DNA from: Lewinella sp. IMCC34183
GTDB lineage: Bacteria; Bacteroidota; Bacteroidia; Chitinophagales; Saprospiraceae
Direction: 5' to 3'
DNA length: 64,000 bases
Assembly (NCBI RefSeq): GCF_003390915.1
Contig: NZ_QMEM01000014.1
Span: 1 to 64,000, forward strand
Every line of letters begins with the position of its first letter. Position 1 is the stretch's first letter. The notes under the pieces were generated by a model. The model was not told where the DNA came from. It was given only the letters and a program-made list of their open reading frames with translations, and made no database searches. The position numbers and the translations under genes were made by a program. This document shows positions 52,707 through 60,355 of the stretch, piece after piece.

Positions 52707-53813
52707 ATGCAAAACTTCGAGCTCCTTAAACAAATTTGCGAAGCCCCCGGTGTGTCCGGCTTCGAGCGGCGTATCCGCAACCGGATCCTGGCCGAGCTCC
52801 GTGATCTGGCCGATGAGGTATCCGTCGATAATATGGGCAACGTCATCGCCCTGAAGCGGGGGCGCGAGCAAAAGCGCGTGATGGTCGCGGCCCACATGGA
52901 CGAGATCGGCTTCATCGTCAACCACGTCGACGAGAAAGGATTCGTGCGGTTCCTGCCGCTCGGTGGTTTCGACCCCAAGACACTTACCGCCCAGCGCGTA
53001 GTTGTTCACGGCCGCCGCGACGTACTCGGGGTCATGAGCAGCAAGCCGATCCACATCATGAAGCAGGAGGAACGGACCAAGGTAGTCCCCATCTCAGACT
53101 ACTTCATCGATCTCGGCCTGCCCAAGGAAAACGTGGACGAGCTGGTATCCGTCGGCGACCCCATCACCCGCGAACGCGACCTGACCGAGATCGGAAACTG
53201 CGTAACCGGCAAGTCGCTGGACAACCGGGTCTCCGTATTCATCCTGCTGGAAACCCTCCGGCGGTTCCAGGACCGGGAGCTGCCCTACGACCTCTACGCC
53301 ACCTTCACCGTACAGGAAGAGGTGGGCCTGCGGGGTGCCATGGGCAGCGTGGGCAGCATCGATCCCGATTTCGGCTTCGGGCTGGACGTTACCATCGCCT
53401 ACGACGTGCCGGGCAGCTCGGCGCGCGAGAACGTTACTTGCCTCGGCGAGGGGGCGGCCATCAAGGTGCTCGACGGCTCCGTGATCTCCGACTACCGCAT
53501 GGTCAACTACCTCAAGGAAACGGCGAAGCGCGAGGGCATCCCCGCCCAGCTCGAACTGTTGCCCGCCGGCGGCACCGACACCGCCGCCCTGCAGCGGTAC
53601 GGCAAGCAGAGCAGCATCGCCGGGGCCATCTCCATTCCCCTGCGGAACATGCACCAGGTCACCGAGATGGCCAGCAAGCAGGACATCGAGCACTGTATCG
53701 ACCTGCTCGTCGCCGGCCTCGCCGGCCTGGACAACTACGATTGGGACTTCACGGCGGCGCACGGCGACGGGGACCATCCCGACCGCAAACAGGACTCTTT
53801 CGACTGGATGTAA
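52707..53813 (+). CDS. M42-family metallopeptidase
   Basis: A 368-residue two-zinc aminopeptidase. ATG 52707 (MQNFELLKQICEAPG) follows the promoter box; a longer frame from 52644 does not. Metal and catalytic residues: His in VAAHMDEIGFI (about residue 68), Asp in KSLDNRVSVF (about 175), Glu pair in TVQEEVGLRGA (about 212), Asp in LDVTIAYD, and a C-terminal HQVTEMASK (His, about 318). The family forms dodecameric tetrahedral complexes that clear oligopeptides. It ends 91 bp before the DUF2723 gene. Confidence 0.93.
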   Translation: MQNFELLKQICEAPGVSGFERRIRNRILAELRDLADEVSVDNMGNVIALKRGREQKRVMVAAHMDEIGFIVNHVDEKGFVRFLPLGGFDPKTLTAQRVVVHGRRDVLGVMSSKPIHIMKQEERTKVVPISDYFIDLGLPKENVDELVSVGDPITRERDLTEIGNCVTGKSLDNRVSVFILLETLRRFQDRELPYDLYATFTVQEEVGLRGAMGSVGSIDPDFGFGLDVTIAYDVPGSSARENVTCLGEGAAIKVLDGSVISDYRMVNYLKETAKREGIPAQLELLPAGGTDTAALQRYGKQSSIAGAISIPLRNMHQVTEMASKQDIEHCIDLLVAGLAGLDNYDWDFTAAHGDGDHPDRKQDSFDWM

Positions 53814-53867
53814 AAACTCCTACTTTGTTGGCGAAAGGACGAGCCGGGGCCGCCCCCTAATAATTAG

Positions 53868-53875
53868 TAGCTTTG
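53868..53875 (+). promoter_or_regulatory. -7 promoter box for the DUF2723 gene
   Basis: TAGCTTTG, a perfect TAnnTTTG match, 29 bp before ATG 53905. No convincing TTG at the expected spacing. Confidence 0.45.
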
Positions 53876-53904
53876 CGGCGTTCCGACTTTCCAAGCTTTC
53901 CGCC

Positions 53905-56900
53905 ATGGGTAAACTCCACCGCCTTCACCAGCTTACCGGCTGGATCGTTTTTTTACTTACCGCCTCCGTGCTGGTGCTCAGCGTGGAGCGCACGGGCAGC
54001 CTCTGGGACGTAGGGGAATTTATCCTCGGCGCCTATAAGCTGGAAGTCGTCCACCCCCCGGGGGCGCCGCTCTTCCTGCTCATCGGTCGCCTCTTCGCCG
54101 GCCTCGGCAGTATCCTCTCCGACGACCCGGCCCTCATCGCGGCCTTCGTCAACGGTATGTCCGCCATCTGTACGGCCTTTGGGGCCACCTTCATCGCCTG
54201 GTCGACCATCCGATTTAGCCTGCTGTCCCTGACCGGCCGCGACGAATCCGCCGAGGTGGGCGGCGGACAGGTCATCGCGGTAGCCGGCGCCGGCCTCGTT
54301 GCCGGCCTCTGCGCGGCCTTCACCACCTCCGTGTGGTTTTCCGCCGTCGAGGGCGAGGTGTACGCCATGTCCTTCTTCTTCACGTGTATGACGGTCTGGG
54401 CGGCGATGCGCTACTACACCACCCCCTCCGACCGCGATTACATCGCTTACCGCTGGCTGATTTTCAGCATCTTCTGTATCGGTTTGTCCAGCGGGGTCCA
54501 CCTGCTCAGCATCTTGGTACTGCCCTTCATCACGCTGCTGTTTTACCTGCGCGAGCGCGGGCAGCTGATCCTCAACCGGGTCGGAAAGATCGTGGGCTAC
54601 CTCTTCGCCGCCAGCCTCCTGCTGACGGCCGGTGCCTTCTCCGGCAAGTCAATACTGGGGATTGCGGTGATCGCAGGTGCAACGTTTTTCCTGGGGCGAC
54701 GCAAGCTTCCGCAGTGGGCTCAGTTCATCGTGGCTGCGGTGTGCGGCGTGCTCATGATCGGCATCATCCAGACGCTGGTCATCATCGGCGTGCCCTCGGT
54801 CTGGCAGTGGTTCGAGATCGGGATGGTCAATGCCGGCCTGCCCGTCCACATCGGCATCCTCCCCACCCTCGCGGCCTACGGCGGGCTGCTTTACCTGGCC
54901 TTCCGTTACGCCCACAATCACCACGACCAGGGCGTACAGCTGGCGGCTATGGGCATTACCTCCATCCTGATCGCGTACAGCGTCATCGCGGTGGTCGTCA
55001 TTCGGGCCGACGCCAAGACGCCGGTCAACATGAACAACCCCGACAACGTCACCAGCCTGCTGCCCTACCTCAACCGCGAGCAGTACGGCGAGCGCAGCCT
55101 GATCTATGGGCCCCACTTCGAGGCAGACATCATCGCTACGGAGGTGGAGGACCGCTACGGGCTCGTTGGCGACCGCTACGAATACACCAACTTCAAGGTC
55201 ACGCCGGAGTACGAAAAAGGGAAGAAGATGCTCTTCCCGCGTATGGCGGACGGCTCCCAGGGCCGCCCCGGACTCTACAAGCAATGGATGGGCCTGGACC
55301 CCTCCCAGCCCCTGCCCTACGGGCGCCCCTCGGCCATTGACAACCTGAAGTTCATGTTCAACTACCAGCTGGGTTGGATGTACTGGCGCTACTTCATGTG
55401 GAACTTCTCCGGCCGCCAGAACGGTGAGCAGGGCTACTACGAATGGGACAAGAGCAACGGCAACTGGATCACGGGCATCAAGTTTCTCGACGAGCTGCGG
55501 CTCGGTAACCTGGACGAGCTACCTACCGATTACCGCGAAGACCCCGCCCGCAACACCTACTTCCTGCTGCCCTTCCTCTTCGGACTGATGGGCCTGTTCT
55601 GGCACTCCGGCAAGCGCGGTGAGGAGTTCCTGGCCCTGCTGGCGCTGTTCGTGATTACCGGTATCGGTATCGTCATCTACACCAACCAGCCGCCCAACGA
55701 ACCACGGGAGCGTGACTACGTACTCGTCGGCTCCTTCTTCGTATTCTGCATGTGGATCGGAATGGCCGTACCCGCCATTTATGAGTTCCTGAAACAACGC
55801 TTCCGGGCCCGGGGTACGGTAGCCGCGCTGGGCGTTTCCGCGCTGGTGCTCCTGGCACCGATCCTTATGGTGACGCAGAACTGGGACGACCACAACCGCT
55901 CCAACCACACCGCCGCGCGCGACTACGCCCACAACTTCCTGGAGTCGGTCGATCAGAACGCGATCATCTTCACGTACGGCGATAACGACACCTATCCGCT
56001 GTGGTACGCCCAGGAGGTGGAGGGCATCCGCACCGACGTACGGGTGGTCAACCTCAGCCTCATCGCCGTCGACTGGTACATCGACCTGCTGCGCTACCGG
56101 ATGAACGACTCCCCGGCTATCGACCTGCAACTGACCGAGGACCAGATGCGCGGCCGCCTGCGCAACCAGATCCAGTTCTACAACTCCGCCAACCCGGAGG
56201 CCGACTGCGCCTCGGGACCACAGATCACCCTGGACCAGTTCATGAACGAACTGGCGACCGACAAGAACCTGGCTACCCCAAGCGGGCGCATCATTGAGAC
56301 GACGTACTCCTCCTGCAACGTCAATATCCGTATCGACCCCGGCCAACTCGCCCAGGCGCCCTGGCTCACGCCGGCCGGGCAGACACCGGTGCAGAATATC
56401 CCGGTCCGGGTGGATCCGCGCGCGATCCAGAAGGACGTGATTGCCATCATGGACATCATCAACTCCAACTTCTACAAGCGCCCGATCTACTTCGCGGTGA
56501 CCTGCCAGCCGTCCAAGTTCCTGGGCCTGGAGGACTACATGCAGCTCGAGGGCCTGGCCCTGCAGCTGACCGCCACGCGCACCGCCTCCCAAATGGACGT
56601 ATACAACAACATCGGAGCGGGCAGCATCGACGTCGACAAGAACTACGACCTCATCATGAACGTCTGGACGTGGGGCAACTTCGACCAGGTGGACACGGAA
56701 GTAAATACCAGCTACCGGCCGGCCATCCAGTCGATGCAGGTGATGATGCTGCGGACCATGAACGAGCTGCTGCAGCGCGGCGACGTGGAGCGGGCGCTAC
56801 AGATCGGGGACCGGTACTTCGCGTCCTTCCCGAACATGAACTTCCCCTTCTTCTACGAGGCCTTCACGATGCTGGGGCCCTACTTCCAGTCGGGGAACGT

Positions 56901-57150
56901 GGACCGGGCGCGCGACGTGATCCTGCAACTCGCCGAGAACACCGCCGAGCGACTGGACTACTTCGCGAGCCTCGATCCGCAGATCCTCGAGAACAGCTTC
57001 GACTACCGGATCGACAGCCGCCGCGGGCAGTACATCGCCCAGCAGCTCCTGCTCCAGTTGCGGAACCAGGACGACGCCGAGCTGCGGCAGGAGGTAGAGG
57101 CCATTCTCCAAAACTACCTCTACCTCGCCGAGGCGCCCGGCCCGGGATAA
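53905..57150 (+). CDS. DUF2723-family polytopic membrane protein
   Basis: A 1081-residue protein whose N-terminal two-thirds contains about 11-13 hydrophobic helices, followed by a large soluble C-terminal region (about 600-1081). The signature DVGEFILGAYKLEVVHPPGA near residue 35 is diagnostic of DUF2723 (TMEM260-like), a family related to C-type glycosyltransferases that use lipid-linked sugars, with an acidic residue near the start of the first outer loop. A sugar-transferase role, perhaps in O-mannosylation-like glycosylation of exported proteins, is plausible but unproven. It is followed 3 bp later by the transporter gene, suggesting an operon. Confidence 0.85.
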   Translation: MGKLHRLHQLTGWIVFLLTASVLVLSVERTGSLWDVGEFILGAYKLEVVHPPGAPLFLLIGRLFAGLGSILSDDPALIAAFVNGMSAICTAFGATFIAWSTIRFSLLSLTGRDESAEVGGGQVIAVAGAGLVAGLCAAFTTSVWFSAVEGEVYAMSFFFTCMTVWAAMRYYTTPSDRDYIAYRWLIFSIFCIGLSSGVHLLSILVLPFITLLFYLRERGQLILNRVGKIVGYLFAASLLLTAGAFSGKSILGIAVIAGATFFLGRRKLPQWAQFIVAAVCGVLMIGIIQTLVIIGVPSVWQWFEIGMVNAGLPVHIGILPTLAAYGGLLYLAFRYAHNHHDQGVQLAAMGITSILIAYSVIAVVVIRADAKTPVNMNNPDNVTSLLPYLNREQYGERSLIYGPHFEADIIATEVEDRYGLVGDRYEYTNFKVTPEYEKGKKMLFPRMADGSQGRPGLYKQWMGLDPSQPLPYGRPSAIDNLKFMFNYQLGWMYWRYFMWNFSGRQNGEQGYYEWDKSNGNWITGIKFLDELRLGNLDELPTDYREDPARNTYFLLPFLFGLMGLFWHSGKRGEEFLALLALFVITGIGIVIYTNQPPNEPRERDYVLVGSFFVFCMWIGMAVPAIYEFLKQRFRARGTVAALGVSALVLLAPILMVTQNWDDHNRSNHTAARDYAHNFLESVDQNAIIFTYGDNDTYPLWYAQEVEGIRTDVRVVNLSLIAVDWYIDLLRYRMNDSPAIDLQLTEDQMRGRLRNQIQFYNSANPEADCASGPQITLDQFMNELATDKNLATPSGRIIETTYSSCNVNIRIDPGQLAQAPWLTPAGQTPVQNIPVRVDPRAIQKDVIAIMDIINSNFYKRPIYFAVTCQPSKFLGLEDYMQLEGLALQLTATRTASQMDVYNNIGAGSIDVDKNYDLIMNVWTWGNFDQVDTEVNTSYRPAIQSMQVMMLRTMNELLQRGDVERALQIGDRYFASFPNMNFPFFYEAFTMLGPYFQSGNVDRARDVILQLAENTAERLDYFASLDPQILENSFDYRIDSRRGQYIAQQLLLQLRNQDDAELRQEVEAILQNYLYLAEAPGPG

Positions 57151-57153
57151 CGC

Positions 57154-59535
57154 ATGGATAAGCAAAAATTCGGCACCGCCCCGGTGTTCTTCACGGCGAT
57201 CTCCACGATCCTGGGCGCGATCATGTTCCTGCGGTTCGGATTCGCGGTGGGCATGGTGGGGCTGGCCGGAACGATCGGCATCATCCTGATCGGGCACGCC
57301 GTGACGATCCCTACGGCGATGGCCATCGCCGAGATCGCCACCAACCAGAAGGTGGAGGGAGGAGGTGAGTACTACATCATCTCCCGTAGCTTCGGGCTGG
57401 TCATCGGCTCCACGATCGGTATCGCGCTGTACCTCTCGCAGGCCATTTCGGTAGCCTTCTACATCATGGCCTTCACCGAGGCGTTCAAGCCGCTGGTTTC
57501 CTGGCTGCGCGAGACGTACGTGCTGATGCCGTGGGTCGGTTACCTGCTGGAATTTCCGCAGACGATCGGTATCCCGGCCCTGCTGTTGCTGACGTTGCTG
57601 ATCCTGACCAAGGGCGCCGACCTCGGCGTGAAGGTGCTCTACACCGTGGTCGCCACGCTGGCCATCGCCCTGGTGGCCTTTTTCGTGGGCACTACCGAAT
57701 ACGGCCGGGCGCACCAGGTAGAATTCTTTAACAGCTACACCGCGGATACGGAAACCACGGACGCCGCGCTCACCGACCTGCTCACCGAGGCCGAGGGGGG
57801 CACTACGCCCGATACGGTGTACTATCCCGGCGGGGTGGCCGAGGCCCGTCCCGCGCGCCCCGCACCTGCGGCCCCGCCCGCTCCCGACCTGCCGGAACTG
57901 AGCTTCTTTACGGTATTTGCCATCATCTTTCCCGCCTTTACGGGCATGACAGCGGGGGTAGGGCTTTCGGGTGACCTCCGCGATCCCGGGCGCTCCATCC
58001 CGCGCGGTACGCTAGCGGCCACGATCGGCGGCATGGTGGTCTACTTCTTCATGGCCTGGAAACTGGCCGCTTCCGCCCCGCCGGAGGCCCTGGCCGACAC
58101 GAGTAACCTGATCATGGCCGACATCGCCTGGCAGGGCTGGTGGATCGTGCCGCTGGGGCTGGCTGCCGCTACGATCTCTTCCGCGCTCGGGTCCATCCTG
58201 GTGGCTCCGCGCACCCTGCAGGCCATTGCAGCGGACAATATCTTTCCCGCTACCGGCATCAACCAGTTCCTGGCCCGGGGGAAGGGCGAGCGGGCCGAGC
58301 CGTACAACGCCAGCCTCGTCACCGTGGTGCTGGCGGCCTTCTTCATCCTGCTGGGAGCGCTGGACAGCGTAGCGGAGATCATCTCGATGTTCTTCATGGT
58401 GACCTACGGCTCGCTTTGCCTGATCAGCTTCCTCAATCACTTTGCCGCCGACCCCAGTTACCGGCCCACCTTCAAGTCGAAGTGGTACGTATCGCTCTTC
58501 GGGGCCATCGCCTGTTTCGGGCTCATGTTCTTCATGAACTCCACCTACGCGGCCGCGGCGGTGGTGCTGATCGGACTGCTATACCTGTACATCACGGCGA
58601 GTAACCCCGACAAACGCAGCCTGGCGCTCATCTTTCAGGGGGTGATCTTCCAGGTGAGCCGCCGCATCCAGATCTTCCTGCAGAAGGCCGAAAAGGAGGA
58701 AACCAAGACGTGGCGACCGAGCGTGATCGCCGTCAGCGACGCCACCTTCACGCGCCTGGGCGCCTTCGACCTGCTGCGGTGGCTGTCGCAGAAGTACGGC
58801 TTCGGCACCTACCTGCACTACGTCAACGGCTACCTCAGCCACGACACCTCCGAAGCGGCGAAGGTCACCAAGGAGCGCATCATCCGCATGGCGGAGACCA
58901 CCGAGAGCCGGATCTACATCGACACCATCGTGTCGCCCAGCTACACCTCGGCGATCGCCCAGATCATCCAGTTTCCGGGCATCGCGGGCACGGAGAACAA
59001 CCTATTGCTGCTGGAGTATTCCAAGCGCGGCGGCGACGGCTTGGAGGACATCATCGACAACTTCAAGCTGATCAAATCGGTGGATTTCAACATCGGTATC
59101 CTAGGGCTGTCCGAGCGGGGCTTCGGCCTGAAGCGCACCATCCACATCTGGATCACCCGCGCCCACCTGGAGAGCTCCAACCTCATGATCCTGCTGGCCT
59201 ACGTGATGACGGGCCACAGCGACTGGAAAAACGCGGAGATCCGGCTGTTCGCCGTATTCGAGGAATCCAAGCTCGCCAGCGAGGAGCAACGCCTCTACGA
59301 CCTGATCGAGACTGGCAAGCTGCCCATCAGCCGCGCCAACATCGAGGTGCTCTGCCGCGGCGACAATACGGATAGCCGCAGCGTCATCGCCCGCAAGTCG
59401 GGGGAGGCGGACTTGGTCATCCTGGGTTTCCGGGAGGAGGCCCTGAAGCGGATGAAGGAAGAGGTATTCGCCGGCTATGACGACATCGGCAACGTGCTGT
59501 TCGTGAATGCTGCTGAGGCTGTGGAGATTCGGTAG
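57154..59535 (+). CDS. SLC12-like (APC superfamily) cation-chloride or amino-acid transporter
   Basis: A 793-residue permease starting 3 bp after the DUF2723 gene stop. Twelve hydrophobic segments cover about residues 10-495, beginning VFFTAISTILGAIMFLRFGF with the unwound TM1 GAIMFLR motif of the APC/SLC12 fold, then GGGEYYIISRSFGLVIG. A low-complexity Pro/Ala-rich loop (about 228-250) lies between helices 6 and 7. The last 290 residues form a soluble cytoplasmic domain typical of SLC12-type bacterial homologues (KSVDFNIGILGLSERGF, then IWITRAHLESSNLMILLAY). Ion or amino-acid specificity cannot be assigned. Confidence 0.88.
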   Translation: MDKQKFGTAPVFFTAISTILGAIMFLRFGFAVGMVGLAGTIGIILIGHAVTIPTAMAIAEIATNQKVEGGGEYYIISRSFGLVIGSTIGIALYLSQAISVAFYIMAFTEAFKPLVSWLRETYVLMPWVGYLLEFPQTIGIPALLLLTLLILTKGADLGVKVLYTVVATLAIALVAFFVGTTEYGRAHQVEFFNSYTADTETTDAALTDLLTEAEGGTTPDTVYYPGGVAEARPARPAPAAPPAPDLPELSFFTVFAIIFPAFTGMTAGVGLSGDLRDPGRSIPRGTLAATIGGMVVYFFMAWKLAASAPPEALADTSNLIMADIAWQGWWIVPLGLAAATISSALGSILVAPRTLQAIAADNIFPATGINQFLARGKGERAEPYNASLVTVVLAAFFILLGALDSVAEIISMFFMVTYGSLCLISFLNHFAADPSYRPTFKSKWYVSLFGAIACFGLMFFMNSTYAAAAVVLIGLLYLYITASNPDKRSLALIFQGVIFQVSRRIQIFLQKAEKEETKTWRPSVIAVSDATFTRLGAFDLLRWLSQKYGFGTYLHYVNGYLSHDTSEAAKVTKERIIRMAETTESRIYIDTIVSPSYTSAIAQIIQFPGIAGTENNLLLLEYSKRGGDGLEDIIDNFKLIKSVDFNIGILGLSERGFGLKRTIHIWITRAHLESSNLMILLAYVMTGHSDWKNAEIRLFAVFEESKLASEEQRLYDLIETGKLPISRANIEVLCRGDNTDSRSVIARKSGEADLVILGFREEALKRMKEEVFAGYDDIGNVLFVNAAEAVEIR

Positions 59536-59574
59536 GTGGTTAGTTCTGTAGTATGGTAGTGCTGTAGTCGGCGG
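59536..59574. repeat. 8-mer tandem repeat remnant (GTAGT-N3) after the transporter stop
   Basis: GTTCTGTAGTATGGTAGTGCTGTAG-type sequence: three or four degenerate 8-mers of the GTAGTNCN theme starting immediately after the TAG stop of the transporter gene. Confidence 0.65.
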
Positions 59575-59615
59575 CTCATCGGCCGGTCGCTGCGCCCCCG
59601 GGGGGATGCGTAGCG

Positions 59616-59806
59616 CAGCTCATCGGATGCGCGGCGACCGCAGGGAGGCCTCATCCGATGCGCGATGCGGACAACCCGACATCCGATGTCCACCACATCC
59701 GATGTCGGTAGCAAATACCCAACAGCACAGCTCATCGGATGCGCGGCGACCGCAGGGAGCCTTCATCCGATGCGCGGATCGCAAACCGCCCCACATCCGA
59801 TGTCGG
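59616..59806. repeat. Duplicated 112-bp palindrome-rich element with three ACATCCGATGT copies
   Basis: Two direct copies (59616-59667 and 59728-59779) of a block CAGCTCATCGGATGCGCGGC-GACCGCAGGGAG followed by TTCATCCGATG or CTCATCCGATG, with 9-bp hairpin arms CATCGGATG/CATCCGATG. They are accompanied by ACATCCGATGT palindromes at 59679-59689, 59695-59705 and 59793-59803, the same word as at 26062-26205. No gene is seen in 59536-59857. Confidence 0.9.
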
Positions 59807-59857
59807 TAACTATCTTGCCTGGCCGGACGTGCCGGGACCAACAACGAAAACCTCGAC

Positions 59858-60340
59858 ATGCACCAACGCAGTCATACCATTTCCTACCTGTCGGTACCGC
59901 GCCCCGAAGAACTTTCCAAAGCGGACCGCGAACTGCTCGCCGCCGCCACCACCGCCCTCCAGAATAGCTACTCCCCCTACTCCAACTTCAAGGTGGGGGC
60001 CGCCGCAATGCTGGAGGACGGCACCGTCGTGGCCGCCGCCAATACCGAGAATGCCGCCTACCCCATGTGCATCTGCGCCGAGCCCAACGCCATGGCCGCC
60101 GCGGCCGCCCTGCGCCCCGGTATGCCGGTAGTAGCCATGGCGGTCACGGTAAAGGCCCCCAACCGGGTGCTGGATACGCCGGCCAGCCCCTGCGGATCGT
60201 GCCGGCAGATACTTAGCGAGCACGAGGGACGTTTCGGTCACGATATCCGCCTCATCCTGCGGGGGGAAGCCGGTCCCGTGTACGTCTTCGAGCGGGCCGG
60301 GCACCTGCTCCCGTTCGGATTCAGCGGTGAACTGCTGTAG
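59858..60340 (+). CDS. cdd: Cytidine deaminase
   Basis: A 160-residue zinc enzyme that deaminates cytidine and deoxycytidine. Zinc-ligand motifs: NTENAAYPMCICAEPNA (Cys-x-Ala-Glu, with catalytic Glu, about residue 80) and PCGSCRQ (about 112). The length matches the tetrameric class. It begins 54 bp after the last palindrome and is followed 15 bp later by the M1 peptidase gene, possibly in one transcript. Confidence 0.95.
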   Translation: MHQRSHTISYLSVPRPEELSKADRELLAAATTALQNSYSPYSNFKVGAAAMLEDGTVVAAANTENAAYPMCICAEPNAMAAAAALRPGMPVVAMAVTVKAPNRVLDTPASPCGSCRQILSEHEGRFGHDIRLILRGEAGPVYVFERAGHLLPFGFSGELL

Positions 60341-60355
60341 CGTACACCTACACCC

